Below, in pieces: positions 43,008-51,275 of a stretch of DNA of 64,000 bases (positions are counted from its first letter, which is position 1; the number at the start of each line of letters is the position of its first letter). Source of the DNA: Thalassovita litoralis (GTDB taxonomy: Bacteria; Pseudomonadota; Alphaproteobacteria; Rhodobacterales; Rhodobacteraceae). A program made the position numbers and the translations under genes. The DNA lies in NCBI RefSeq assembly GCF_900182725.1, contig NZ_FXTO01000001.1, positions 124,001 to 188,000 on the forward strand, written 5' to 3'. The notes beneath the pieces were generated by a model. It did no database searches and had not been told where the DNA came from. It saw only the letters and a list, made by a program, of their open reading frames with translations.

Positions 43008-43661
43008 CTAGAACGGGGTCTTGGCGCGGAACCTCATGCCTTCGCCGCTGTCGGGATGATTGATCCGCAACTCTTCGGAATGCAGCATCAGCCGGGGAAA
43101 TTCCGCAGCGGCCCCGGTGGCATATAGCGGGTCGCCCAAAATCGGATGCCCCAGCGCCAGCATATGCACCCGCAACTGATGGCTGCGCCCGGTCCGGGGC
43201 ATCAGTCGCACCCGCGTTTCGCTGTCGTCCCCCCGCAACACCCGCCAATCGGTAATCGCGGGTTTACCGTTTTCATGATCGACCATCTGGCGCGGACGGT
43301 TCGGCCAATCCACGATCAGCGGCAGGTCTACCGTGCCTGTTTTCGGCTCTAACCTGCCCCAAACCCGCGCGACATAGGTTTTCTTTGTACTGCGTTTCTC
43401 AAACTGCATGGACAGGTTGCGCTGCGCGTGGGGCGTCAGGGCAAACACCATCACCCCCGATGTGTCCCGGTCCAGCCGATGCACCAAAAGCACCTCGGGG
43501 AACACGGCCTGAATGCGCGACAGCAGGCAATCGGCCAGATGCTCCCCACGCCCCGGCACGGATAGCAATCCAGCCGGTTTATTCACAGCAATGATCTGGT
43601 GATCCTGATGCAGAATCTCCAGCGGGTCGGTCGGGGGGGTATAATCACTGCTCAGCGTCAT
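43008..43661 (-). CDS. RluA family pseudouridine synthase
   Basis: The 217-residue enzyme converts specific uridines in 23S rRNA and/or tRNA to pseudouridine. The catalytic Asp is in the LVHRLDRDTSGVMVF motif, with PRTGRSHQLRVHMLALGHPILGDPLY further on. It lacks the S4 domain, as in the short RluA branch (dual 23S U746 / tRNA U32), so that target is likely but not proven. Its stop lies one base from the convergent stop of the kinase-like gene. Confidence 0.92.
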   Translation of the reverse strand: MTLSSDYTPPTDPLEILHQDHQIIAVNKPAGLLSVPGRGEHLADCLLSRIQAVFPEVLLVHRLDRDTSGVMVFALTPHAQRNLSMQFEKRSTKKTYVARVWGRLEPKTGTVDLPLIVDWPNRPRQMVDHENGKPAITDWRVLRGDDSETRVRLMPRTGRSHQLRVHMLALGHPILGDPLYATGAAAEFPRLMLHSEELRINHPDSGEGMRFRAKTPF

Positions 43662-43759
43662 GGCTGCTGATTACGCCCGCGCCCGGCGCTGCGCAACCCA
43701 GCGTCATGCTTGCCCAGTTCCCACCACTGGGACAGGCTGCGGGACAGGAGGATCACAAA

Positions 43760-44170
43760 ATGCACCCCACAATCCAACGTATGACCGAAATCGTCGCTTC
43801 GGGCGAAGATGAAAAGATAGCTGAAATTCTGGCCCCGGACGTGAAATTCCTGCCGCCAACCTATTGGAAAACATGGACCGGACGCGATGCCGTGGCGGCG
43901 GTTTTGGGCCATGTCGGACAGGTGTTTTCCGATTTCCGCTATCGCCGCATCATCGGCGACGGCAACGATTGGGCGCTGGAATTTCAATGCAAGATCGGCG
44001 ACCGCGATGCCGTGGGGGTGGATTTGATCACCTTGGGCGAAAACGGCCTGATCGACACGTTCGAAGTGGTGATGCGCCCGCATTCGTCCGTCGGCGCGCT
44101 ACGCGAAGCGATGAACGCCCGCGTTGCCACCGATGCGCGGTTCCTGAAATTCCGCGAAGCACTAAGCTAA
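43760..44170 (+). CDS. NTF2-like (SnoaL-type) family protein
   Basis: This 136-residue protein has a cystatin-like NTF2 fold pattern: MHPTIQRMTEIVASGEDEKIAEILAP, then the DVKFLPP and TWTGRDAVAAVLGHV segments, and a beta-sheet half with EFQCKIGDRDAVGVDLI. Members are small-molecule-binding proteins or enzymes such as ketosteroid isomerases, and no catalytic residue can be named here. AGGAGG lies nine bases before the ATG at 43760, which decides the start over the longer frame. It is divergent from the RluA gene. A hairpin follows (44178-44203). Confidence 0.8.
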   Translation: MHPTIQRMTEIVASGEDEKIAEILAPDVKFLPPTYWKTWTGRDAVAAVLGHVGQVFSDFRYRRIIGDGNDWALEFQCKIGDRDAVGVDLITLGENGLIDTFEVVMRPHSSVGALREAMNARVATDARFLKFREALS

Positions 44171-44177
44171 AGCTAAT

Positions 44178-44203
44178 GCTGCGCCCCGATTATGGGACGC
44201 AGC
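44178..44203. terminator. hairpin between convergent NTF2-like and GGT genes
   Basis: A 10-bp stem with one mismatch (44178-44187 with 44194-44203) and a six-base loop lies eight bases after the NTF2-like stop and 17 before the GGT stop. There is no T-run on either strand, so it is a weak terminator candidate. Confidence 0.4.
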
Positions 44204-44219
44204 CACCTGTTGCGCCTGT

Positions 44220-45797
44220 TCAATAGCCCAATGCGCAACCATCCTTGCGCGGGTCAGACGCGCCCTCTAGCACGCCATCCGCGTGAATGCGGATGGTTTG
44301 CGCACCGCCAATCGGACCGTCCGGGATCACGACATTGTGGCCCTTATCGGCCAATGCCTGCCGTACCGCATCGGAATACCCCCGTTCGACCCGCAATTCC
44401 CCTGCATCAGCAAAACAGCGCGGGGCGTCGATGGCTGTTTGCGGATCCATTCCGAAATCCACGATATTAGACACAAACCGCGCGTGACCATTGGGCTGAT
44501 ACGCCCCGCCCATCACACCGAACGGCATGGTGACGCGCCCATCCTGTTTCAGCAAACCGGGAATGATCGTGTGCATCGGGCGTTTTCCGCCCCTCATTTC
44601 ATTGGCATGCCCCTGTTGCAGGCTGAACCCCGCCCCGCGATTCTGGAGCAGCAGGCCAAATTTGGACGTTGCAATGCCAGACCCAAAGCCGTGGAAGATA
44701 GAATAAATCAGCGACACCGCCATGCGATCCTTATCCACCACGGTGATATAGATCGTGTCCTTATGCACCGCCTCGGAAACAGGTGCCGCCGCAGCCATAG
44801 CGCGGTTCGGATCAATCAGCGCCGCAAGTTTTTGCGCAGTTTCCGGGGCCAGCATGTGATCCAGCCGCGTGGTATAATCGGCATCCGCAATGAAACGGTT
44901 TCGGGCATCATAAGCCAGCTTTGCCGCCTCTGCCTCGATATGGGCGCGTTCGGCCCCGAACGGGTCCATCGCGGCAATGTCGAACTGCGCCAGAATATTC
45001 AGCATCAGGATCGCAGTCGCGCCCTGACCGTTCGGCGGATGCTCGAACAGGTCCATATGCTTATAGGGGCCACTGACTGGCACGGTCGGACTACAGGCGG
45101 TGGCGGCAAAATCCTCCGCCGTGTGAACCCCGCCCAATGCCGTCAGGGCGTTCACCATATCCTCGGCGACTTCGCCTTCGTAAAAACCACTGCGCCCGTC
45201 CTTGGCAATCCGGCGCAGGACTTCGGCCTGACCGGGGGCGCGGAACATCTGCCCGACACGAGGCACAGCGCCATTGATCAGATAATGATGACGCCCCTGT
45301 TCATTCAGGCATTTCGCCGCTGTCGGCCAGTCAAACGCCACGCGCGGCGCAACCGGAACACCGTTTTCCGCATAGTGAATCGCTGGGGCCAAAAGCGCAT
45401 CCAATCCCAGTTTTCCGTGCGTTTCAGACAGGTGGCAAAACGCATCGACGGCACCGGGGATCGTTACCGCATCGGGGCCTGTCAGTGGCACCGTTTGCAG
45501 CCCGCGCGCGCGCAGATCGGCAGCATCAGCCGCCGCCGGGGCGCGGCCCGACCCGTTCAGGGCCATCACCTCCTCGGACCCGGCAGGCGAATACAGCACG
45601 AAACAGTCGCCGCCGATGCCCGTCATCTGCGGTTCGCAGATCCCCAGCAGAACAGCCCCGGCAATTGCCGCATCCATCGCATTGCCGCCCTGTTTCAGTA
45701 TATCCAAGGCCGCCTGTGCCGCCAGCGGGTGTGACGTGGCACAGACACCATTCGTTGCAAAAACCGCGGATCGCCCCGGTTGATGAAAATCGCGCAT
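44220..45797 (-). CDS. gamma-glutamyltransferase family protein
   Basis: The 525-residue Ntn-hydrolase cleaves itself at a Thr to give large and small subunits, then hydrolyses or transfers gamma-glutamyl groups. The N-terminal block GVCATSHPLAAQAALDILKQGGNAMDAA and CEPQMTGIGGDCF is standard. The nucleophile is Thr348 in HKDTIYITVVDKD, aligned with Thr391 of E. coli GGT. The YTSD-type lid is not obvious and the start has no signal peptide, so it is more like the cytoplasmic GGT-like (YwrD) branch. The leader between its start and the RsbW-like gene carries a perfect 13-bp inverted repeat. Confidence 0.9.
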   Translation of the reverse strand: MRDFHQPGRSAVFATNGVCATSHPLAAQAALDILKQGGNAMDAAIAGAVLLGICEPQMTGIGGDCFVLYSPAGSEEVMALNGSGRAPAAADAADLRARGLQTVPLTGPDAVTIPGAVDAFCHLSETHGKLGLDALLAPAIHYAENGVPVAPRVAFDWPTAAKCLNEQGRHHYLINGAVPRVGQMFRAPGQAEVLRRIAKDGRSGFYEGEVAEDMVNALTALGGVHTAEDFAATACSPTVPVSGPYKHMDLFEHPPNGQGATAILMLNILAQFDIAAMDPFGAERAHIEAEAAKLAYDARNRFIADADYTTRLDHMLAPETAQKLAALIDPNRAMAAAAPVSEAVHKDTIYITVVDKDRMAVSLIYSIFHGFGSGIATSKFGLLLQNRGAGFSLQQGHANEMRGGKRPMHTIIPGLLKQDGRVTMPFGVMGGAYQPNGHARFVSNIVDFGMDPQTAIDAPRCFADAGELRVERGYSDAVRQALADKGHNVVIPDGPIGGAQTIRIHADGVLEGASDPRKDGCALGY

Positions 45798-45815
45798 TGG
45801 AAATCTCCCCTCATT

Positions 45816-45890
45816 TCACGGCAAACCATGACCGGGGTATTTGCCAAAGTCCATGCCTGACAGGTCTTTGCCTGCCTTAGGGTTTATCAT
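45816..45890 (-). CDS. possible 24-residue leader peptide before GGT
   Basis: On the minus strand an ATG at 45890 opens MINPKAGKDLSGMDFGKYPG and ends in HGLP before TGA, 18 bases upstream of the GGT ATG. It starts just after the inverted repeat. No convincing ribosome binding site is seen. The peptide has plausible composition but matches nothing I recognise. It is listed as a candidate only. Confidence 0.2.
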   Translation of the reverse strand: MINPKAGKDLSGMDFGKYPGHGLP

Positions 45891-45905
45891 GTGCTGGGAA
45901 AATGG

Positions 45906-45954
45906 CCTCGGTGCCGCGCACTGGGTGGGGGCTGTAAAACACGCGGCACCGAGG
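45906..45954. repeat. perfect 13-bp inverted repeat in the GGT leader
   Basis: CCTCGGTGCCGCG (45906-45918) pairs perfectly with CGCGGCACCGAGG (45942-45954) around 23 bases. It lies in the 246-base minus-strand gap between the RsbW-like gene and GGT, about 110 bases before the GGT start. No T-run follows on the minus strand (CCATTTTCCC), so it is not a typical terminator. A structured leader RNA or a regulatory hairpin are possible. Confidence 0.75.
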
Positions 45955-46043
45955 GAAGCTCTTGCAGCTACATGTAATGGTATGGCGGCGATTTCGGGCG
46001 GGGATATGGGCGGAATGAGGCAATTCTGCGGCTTTTGCATTTT

Positions 46044-46532
46044 TCACCCGTTCCCCCCGCGCAGCACAGCAAAGCACAGGCAATTTGTCCCCCCAACCCG
46101 CTGATAGTGCAGATAACAGGTCATTTTCTGAATCAGCATCCAGCCAAACCCGCCTTCTGGCAGGTCATTCAACGGAACGTCTGTGTCCGGCCCGGTGCGT
46201 TGGGCAAAAACATGCGCCGGAACCGGCCCGCCCTGATCCAGAATGGTCATATCAATCTGATCTGACCCGACCCGGCACCGCAGTTCGATCCGCCCCGCCC
46301 CGGTATTGCAATAGGCATGTTCCACCACGTTATTCAGCGCCTCTGCCAATACGATTTCAGCCTGACCCGCATCACAATCCGACACGCCCGCCTGCTGCCA
46401 GAACTGGCGCACCCGGCTTAGCGCGCGGCGCACGGCTTGTTCGCTTGCATCGAATTGGAATTCTATCGCCTGTGGCGGTGTCATTACGCGGCCCGATCTG
46501 GCTATTGCTGTCTGCTCAGGCTCTGTCAGCAT
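46044..46532 (-). CDS. RsbW/SpoIIAB-like ATP-binding protein (anti-sigma kinase type)
   Basis: The 162-residue protein has a GHKL ATPase domain of the serine-protein-kinase/anti-sigma type: N-box EIVLAEALNNVVEHAY, G1 box LDQGGPVP and G2 box LPEGGFGWMLIQKM. Such proteins phosphorylate STAS-domain antagonists and bind a sigma factor or other target. The ATG at 46532 lies inside the last codons of the STAS gene (17-base overlap), so the pair is coupled. A second in-frame ATG at 46484 is possible but lacks a ribosome binding site. No sigma factor or phosphatase gene is adjacent. Confidence 0.87.
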   Translation of the reverse strand: MLTEPEQTAIARSGRVMTPPQAIEFQFDASEQAVRRALSRVRQFWQQAGVSDCDAGQAEIVLAEALNNVVEHAYCNTGAGRIELRCRVGSDQIDMTILDQGGPVPAHVFAQRTGPDTDVPLNDLPEGGFGWMLIQKMTCYLHYQRVGGTNCLCFAVLRGGNG

Positions 46533-46860
46533 GAAGATCAATAACCCCGTCAACCGTATCATGAATGGTAAACACCATATCCATACGCGTCAGACGAAAA
46601 ACCTTGGCGACATTGGGCATTAGTCCGGCCAGATGCAATTGCCGATCCTTCCCCAGTTGTTTCATGGCCGCGACGATCGCGCCCAATCCGCTGGAATCAA
46701 TAAAAGATACAGCCCCAAGATCCAGCACAACCGGCCCGGCGCGGCCTTCGGTCAGATTGCGCATCCTGTCCTTAAAGGCGATGGCCACAGCGGCATCAAT
46801 CCGGTTTTCATCAACCAGAACGATCTGATACCCGCCGCGGTCTGTACTGGACATCTGCAT
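46516..46860 (-). CDS. STAS domain anti-sigma factor antagonist
   Basis: The 114-residue single STAS domain has the phosphorylation segment FIDSSGLGAIVA (Asp55, Ser56, Ser57), as in SpoIIAA/RsbV. It should be switched by phosphorylation by the RsbW-like kinase encoded next. The start at 46860 has AAAGGAG seven bases upstream. The divergent gap to the thiolase gene is 89 bases and holds a short TACC-N4-GGTA dyad near 46910-46921. Confidence 0.88.
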   Translation of the reverse strand: MQMSSTDRGGYQIVLVDENRIDAAVAIAFKDRMRNLTEGRAGPVVLDLGAVSFIDSSGLGAIVAAMKQLGKDRQLHLAGLMPNVAKVFRLTRMDMVFTIHDTVDGVIDLHADRA

Positions 46861-46949
46861 AGAAACTCCTTTCAATTCAGCCAACAGCCGCAAACTATGG
46901 GCAATTCGTTACCAATCGGTATGCACGCCCCGGATCAGGAGGAAACCGG

Positions 46950-48122
46950 ATGAAATCAGTCGTTATCGCAGGCGCATCGCGCACCCCTATGGGGGGCTTT
47001 CAGGGCGTGTTTGACGGGGTCGAAGCCGCAACGCTGGGCGGTGCAGCAATCCGCGCGGCGCTGGCCGATGCCAAAACCACAACCGTGGACGAGGTCTTGA
47101 TGGGCTGCGTCCTGCCCGCCGGTCAGGGGCAGGCGCCCGCACGACAGGCGCTATTTGCTGGCGGCTTAGGCGAGGACGTCCCGGCCACCACGTTGAACAA
47201 AATGTGCGGATCGGGGATGAAGGCCGCAATGGTGGCCTTTGATCAGATCGCATTGGGACATGCCGAAACGATGATCGCGGGCGGCATGGAAAGCATGACC
47301 AACGCCCCGTATTTGCTGCCCAAAATGCGCGGCGGCGCACGGGTCGGCCACCAGCAGGTGCAGGACCACATGTTCCTTGACGGGCTGGAGGACGCCTATG
47401 ACAAGGGCCGCCTGATGGGCACCTTTGCCGAGGACTGCGCCGAAGCGTTCCAGTTCACCCGCGAAGCACAGGACCAATACGCGCTGGGATCGCTGTCCAA
47501 CGCGCTGGAAGCCGAGCGCAGTGGGGCATTTGACGGGGAAATCTGCGCCGTAACCCTGCACGCCCGCACGGGCGAAGAAGTCATCACCCGCGACGAACAG
47601 CCCGCCAAGGCCCGCCCCGAAAAAATTCCGATGCTGAAGCCCGCTTTCCGCAAGGGCGGCACGGTGACGGCGGCCAATTCCTCGTCTATCTCGGACGGGG
47701 CGGCGGCGCTGGTTCTGGCCTCGCAGGATGCGGCAGAGGCCAAAGGATTGAACATCCGCGCCCGCATTCTGGGCCATGCCAGCCACGCACAGGCCCCGTC
47801 GCAATTCCCCACCGCCCCCGTCCCTGCCGCCCGCAAGCTGCTGGATCGTTTGGGCTGGTCGGTCAGTGACGTCGACCTGTGGGAAGTGAACGAGGCCTTT
47901 GCCGTGGTTCCGATGGCCTTTATGTCTGAAATGGGTATCCCCCGCGACATCATGAACGTGAATGGCGGGGCCTGTGCACTGGGGCATCCCATTGGCGCAT
48001 CCGGCGCACGAATCATGGTTACGCTGTTGAACGCATTGGAAAAACGGGGGCTGAAACGCGGTATCGCTGCCATTTGCATCGGCGGCGGCGAAGGTACGGC
48101 CATCGCCATCGAACGGGTTTAA
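46950..48122 (+). CDS. acetyl-CoA C-acyltransferase (thiolase)
   Basis: The 390-residue thiolase condenses or cleaves acyl-CoA. The nucleophile Cys86 is in LNKMCGSGMKA, His in GGACALGHPIGASGARI, and the second Cys in CIGGGEG. It is closest in pattern to acetyl-CoA acetyltransferases of the PhaA/AtoB branch, but the chain-length range cannot be read. AGGAGG sits upstream of the ATG at 46950. A strong terminator follows, and no beta-oxidation partners are adjacent. Confidence 0.92.
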   Translation: MKSVVIAGASRTPMGGFQGVFDGVEAATLGGAAIRAALADAKTTTVDEVLMGCVLPAGQGQAPARQALFAGGLGEDVPATTLNKMCGSGMKAAMVAFDQIALGHAETMIAGGMESMTNAPYLLPKMRGGARVGHQQVQDHMFLDGLEDAYDKGRLMGTFAEDCAEAFQFTREAQDQYALGSLSNALEAERSGAFDGEICAVTLHARTGEEVITRDEQPAKARPEKIPMLKPAFRKGGTVTAANSSSISDGAAALVLASQDAAEAKGLNIRARILGHASHAQAPSQFPTAPVPAARKLLDRLGWSVSDVDLWEVNEAFAVVPMAFMSEMGIPRDIMNVNGGACALGHPIGASGARIMVTLLNALEKRGLKRGIAAICIGGGEGTAIAIERV

Positions 48123-48129
48123 TCCCATC

Positions 48130-48164
48130 CCCCCGATCTGAGACAGGATCGGGGGTTTTTATTT
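48130..48164 (+). terminator. rho-independent terminator after thiolase
   Basis: A perfect 9-bp stem (48130-48138 with 48147-48155) with an eight-base loop is followed by TTTTTATTTG, eight bases after the thiolase stop. Confidence 0.92.
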
Positions 48165-48217
48165 GCCTTCTCAGTATATCCTTGATTGCATCTCCATAGC
48201 CCAAAAGGGGGGGTATC

Positions 48218-49255
48218 ATGTCAAAACTGGGTTTAATCTGGGGGCTGGTCCGTGTGTTTCTGCCCGAACCGCTGGTGCGGTGGATTTATGCCGGGCACCT
48301 GACGACCATCGCAGGACGCAGGATAGACCCCAAAGCGCAAGCCGCAACCGATCTGGTCAACCTTCTGCGTGATCCGAACCAACCGCCGAGTGTCGAACTC
48401 AGCCGTGCGCAAATTCAAACCCTTGCCGCAAAATTTGAACGGCCCTGCCCTGCATCCGTGCAAAAAACCGACATCACCCTACCCGGTGCAGCTGGCGACC
48501 GCCCCGCGCGCCTTTATGTTCCCGCCGGTCGCGATTCGAATGCCGCACAGCCCACATTGTTGTATCTGCATGGCGGCGGCTGGGTCCAAGGCGGGATAGA
48601 CACCCATGACGGGTTATGCGGTGCATTATGCGAACAGGCAGGCATCCGGGTCATTTCATTTGATTACCGGCTGGCCCCGGAACACCCCTTTCCGGCTGCG
48701 CCGAACGATGTATTGGCCTGCTATCGCGGATTGCTGGCAGACGCGGCCAATCTGCATATCCGCCCCGATCAACTGGCCGTGGGTGGCGACAGCGCAGGCG
48801 GCAACCTAACCGCCTGTCTGATGCACGATCTGATCGAGGCAAAGCTGCCCCTGCCTGCCGCACAAGTGCTGATCTACCCCGGTGTGGACGGGCGGCTGAC
48901 CTCGCAATCCATGCGGGATTTACGCGATCAACCCCTGCTGCCCGTCAGTCGGATTGATTGGTATCTGTCGCTGTATCTACCCACCGGGCAAGACCGCAAC
49001 GATCCACGCGTTTCCCCGCTGCTGTCCCAAAATCTGGCAAGCCAGCCGCCTGCGCTGATCATCGGTGGCGGGCATGATCCGCTATGGGATGATGCCCTGT
49101 CCTATGCCCAAGCCCTGCAAGACGCCGGGGTACAAACCGACCTGCTGACCTATCCGGGGCAGGTTCATGCCTTCGTATCCCTGACCAAGGTCATCCCTCA
49201 AGGCCGCGACGCAATTCAGAAAACCGCGCGTTGGCTGAAAGCTGCATTGGGTTGA
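48218..49255 (+). CDS. alpha/beta hydrolase, hormone-sensitive-lipase (family IV) esterase
   Basis: The 345-residue esterase has LHGGGWVQGG (oxyanion hole) and GGDSAGGN (nucleophile Ser), both typical of family IV. The Asp is near GGGHDPLWDD and the His in PGQVHAF. There is an N-terminal hydrophobic stretch (KLGLIWGLVRVFL) that may be a loose membrane anchor rather than a signal peptide, followed by a cap region of about 80 residues. It is cytoplasmic or membrane-associated and hydrolyses short-chain esters. It is followed after 49 bases by the GFA gene. Confidence 0.9.
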   Translation: MSKLGLIWGLVRVFLPEPLVRWIYAGHLTTIAGRRIDPKAQAATDLVNLLRDPNQPPSVELSRAQIQTLAAKFERPCPASVQKTDITLPGAAGDRPARLYVPAGRDSNAAQPTLLYLHGGGWVQGGIDTHDGLCGALCEQAGIRVISFDYRLAPEHPFPAAPNDVLACYRGLLADAANLHIRPDQLAVGGDSAGGNLTACLMHDLIEAKLPLPAAQVLIYPGVDGRLTSQSMRDLRDQPLLPVSRIDWYLSLYLPTGQDRNDPRVSPLLSQNLASQPPALIIGGGHDPLWDDALSYAQALQDAGVQTDLLTYPGQVHAFVSLTKVIPQGRDAIQKTARWLKAALG

Positions 49256-49304
49256 CCACACCGGCATTCCCCTGTTTCCTGATCATAGGAGAGAGGAATA
49301 AACC

Positions 49305-49676
49305 ATGCTGACCGGAAGCTGCGCTTGCGGGGCTGTGCATTTTGCCACACGCACCCCGCCCCGAAACCCGTCCGTGTGCCATTGCACCCAATGCCGCAAG
49401 ATGTCGGGACATCAATGGGCTTCGGCGCAGGTGCCGGAACCAGAATTAACCATCACCGGCCCCGTCAGTTGGATCGCCCTGACACATCACGCCAAACGGG
49501 GCATTTGCGCGACCTGCGGCGCATTCCTGTTTTGGCAGGGCAATGGCGAAACCGAAATCAGCTTTGCCTTGGGTGCTGTCGATGGTCCGACCGGGCTACA
49601 GTTGGAAAAACACATTTTTACGGCGGACCAGGGCGATTACTACAGCATCGCGGACGGTCTGCCCCAGCACCCCTGA
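49305..49676 (+). CDS. GFA family protein (CENP-V/GFA zinc-binding)
   Basis: The 123-residue protein has Cys at 6, 8, 25, 27, 30, 68 and 71 (CACG, CHCTQC, CATC motifs), the zinc sites of the glutathione-dependent formaldehyde-activating (GFA) fold. Few members have a proven role; a link to the FrmA gene 18 kb away is only by name. The ATG at 49305 follows GAGAGAGG. It lies 91 bases before the EamA transporter gene on the same strand. Confidence 0.88.
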   Translation: MLTGSCACGAVHFATRTPPRNPSVCHCTQCRKMSGHQWASAQVPEPELTITGPVSWIALTHHAKRGICATCGAFLFWQGNGETEISFALGAVDGPTGLQLEKHIFTADQGDYYSIADGLPQHP

Positions 49677-49767
49677 CGGGACCATAACCGCCACCCCCGC
49701 AATCGCACGGTCTTTCACCATACCTTTCACCGGGTTAACAGGAACCGGATCAAAAGGAATCACCCAC

Positions 49768-50670
49768 ATGCCCACCCCGCAGCCCGAAAACACCGACAAC
49801 CCGCGCGGGCTGGCTTTTGCCATCGCGGCCTATCTGATGTGGGGGTTTATGCCGCTTTACATGAAAGCCGTCGCCCATATCCCTGCCGCTGAAATCGTGG
49901 CCCATCGGGTGATCTGGGCGATACCTGTGGCTGGGGCGCTGTTGCTGTGGTTGCGGCGCACCCGCGATTTGGTCACGGCGTTGAAATCCCCCAAGACACT
50001 GGCAATGGGCTGCGTGACTGCCGCGCTGATTTCCGTCAACTGGGGCATTTATGTCTGGTCCATCGCCACCAACCGTGCGCTGGATGCGGCGCTGGGATAT
50101 TATATCAACCCGCTGTTCAGTGTGTTGCTGGGGGCAATCCTGCTGCGGGAAAAGCTGGGGCGTGCGCAAATAGCTGCGGTGGTTCTGGCTGCGGGCGCGG
50201 TGCTTGTGCTGTGGTATGATGCTGGTTCCCTGCCGTGGCCTGCGATTGGTATGACCGTCAGTTGGGGCTTTTACGCTTTTTTCAAAAAATGGCTCCCCAT
50301 CGGCCCGAACCAAGGTTTCCTGTTGGAGGTGCTGATCCTGCTGCCCCCGGCGTTGGGGTATCTGGCCTATCTTGCGACGACCGGACAGGGCCATTTCACC
50401 GACAGCCCCGGCAATACATGGCTGCTGATCGGGACAGGCGTTATCACCGCGGTGCCGTTGATCACCTATGCCAACGGGGCCAAACTGCTGCGTCTGTCAA
50501 CGATTGGCATCCTGCAATATATCGCGCCAACGCTGATCTTTCTGGTGGCCGTTTTCGTATTCGACGAACCCTTCGGTCAGGCGCGCATGATCGCCTTCCC
50601 GATGATCTGGGCAGCACTTGTGATCTATTCCGTTGCCCTGTGGCGACAGCTACGGCGCCCTAAGCCCTGA
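49768..50670 (+). CDS. rarD: EamA/RarD family drug/metabolite transporter
   Basis: The 300-residue inner-membrane protein has ten predicted helices in two EamA repeats. AIAAYLMWGFMPLYMKAVAHIP and the HRVIWAIP segment are the RarD-specific start, and SVNWGIYVWSIATN and YYINPLF follow. The start MPTPQPENTD at 49768 has AAAGGA ten bases upstream; the longer open frame upstream overlaps the GFA gene and is not coding. The substrate is unknown. Confidence 0.92.
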   Translation: MPTPQPENTDNPRGLAFAIAAYLMWGFMPLYMKAVAHIPAAEIVAHRVIWAIPVAGALLLWLRRTRDLVTALKSPKTLAMGCVTAALISVNWGIYVWSIATNRALDAALGYYINPLFSVLLGAILLREKLGRAQIAAVVLAAGAVLVLWYDAGSLPWPAIGMTVSWGFYAFFKKWLPIGPNQGFLLEVLILLPPALGYLAYLATTGQGHFTDSPGNTWLLIGTGVITAVPLITYANGAKLLRLSTIGILQYIAPTLIFLVAVFVFDEPFGQARMIAFPMIWAALVIYSVALWRQLRRPKP

Positions 50671-50728
50671 TCAGGCGGCCAAAATCGCAGGACATTCACC
50701 GCAGGAATGCGGATGAACGCGGCACGCT

Positions 50729-51055
50729 TTAGTTCAACTGAAATTGTAGCGGGTAATGCCCGTCTTCAAAGGGGCCGAACAGGTCTGGAATATCCGGGTG
50801 GCTGACGGGTTCCCCCGAATAATCGGCCACAAGGTTCTGTTCCGATACATAAGCCACGTAATAGCTTTGCTCGTTTTCCGCCAGCAGGTGATAAAATGGC
50901 TGCTCTCTGGATGGGCGGCTTTCTTCGGGGATGGAGTGATACCATTCCTCGGTATTATTGAAGCGCGGGTCAACGTCAAAGACCACCCCCCGAAAAGGAT
51001 GCTTCTTGTGCCGGACAACCTGGCCCAGATGATATTTCGCACGCGTCTTCAGCAT
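50729..51055 (-). CDS. hspQ: heat shock protein HspQ
   Basis: This 108-residue protein (YccV family, hemimethylated-DNA-binding fold) has the start AKYHLGQVVRHKKHPFRGVVFDVDP and the FYHLLAENEQSYYVAYVSEQNL block. In E. coli HspQ is a specificity-enhancing factor for Lon. AAGGGG lies about ten bases before the ATG. No RpoH-type promoter is seen on this strand upstream, in contrast to hsp20. Its 3' end is 58 bases from the convergent transporter gene. Confidence 0.92.
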   Translation of the reverse strand: MLKTRAKYHLGQVVRHKKHPFRGVVFDVDPRFNNTEEWYHSIPEESRPSREQPFYHLLAENEQSYYVAYVSEQNLVADYSGEPVSHPDIPDLFGPFEDGHYPLQFQLN

Positions 51056-51275
51056 AATAGTTACAACCCCTTAACGGCAGAAATAGACGCAAACACCCCA
51101 TCTTGTCCATGAAATCACCGGAAAACATGGGAAACAGTCTGTGAACCTTGGATTTACAGTGCATTTGGCAAAAATCCCGATCTTTCCGTCCGGCAGCCCC
51201 AAACTAAAGGAATTGTCATTTCCTCTGGCCGCAAATTTCGCTAAAATGGCACAAAACAAAGAAAGCGAGAGGCAG

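Noticed and set aside
45841-46104. Plus-strand frame of about 87 codons over the GGT leader
   Set aside because: No ribosome binding site, no family match, and it runs across the inverted repeat and into the RsbW-like gene antisense.
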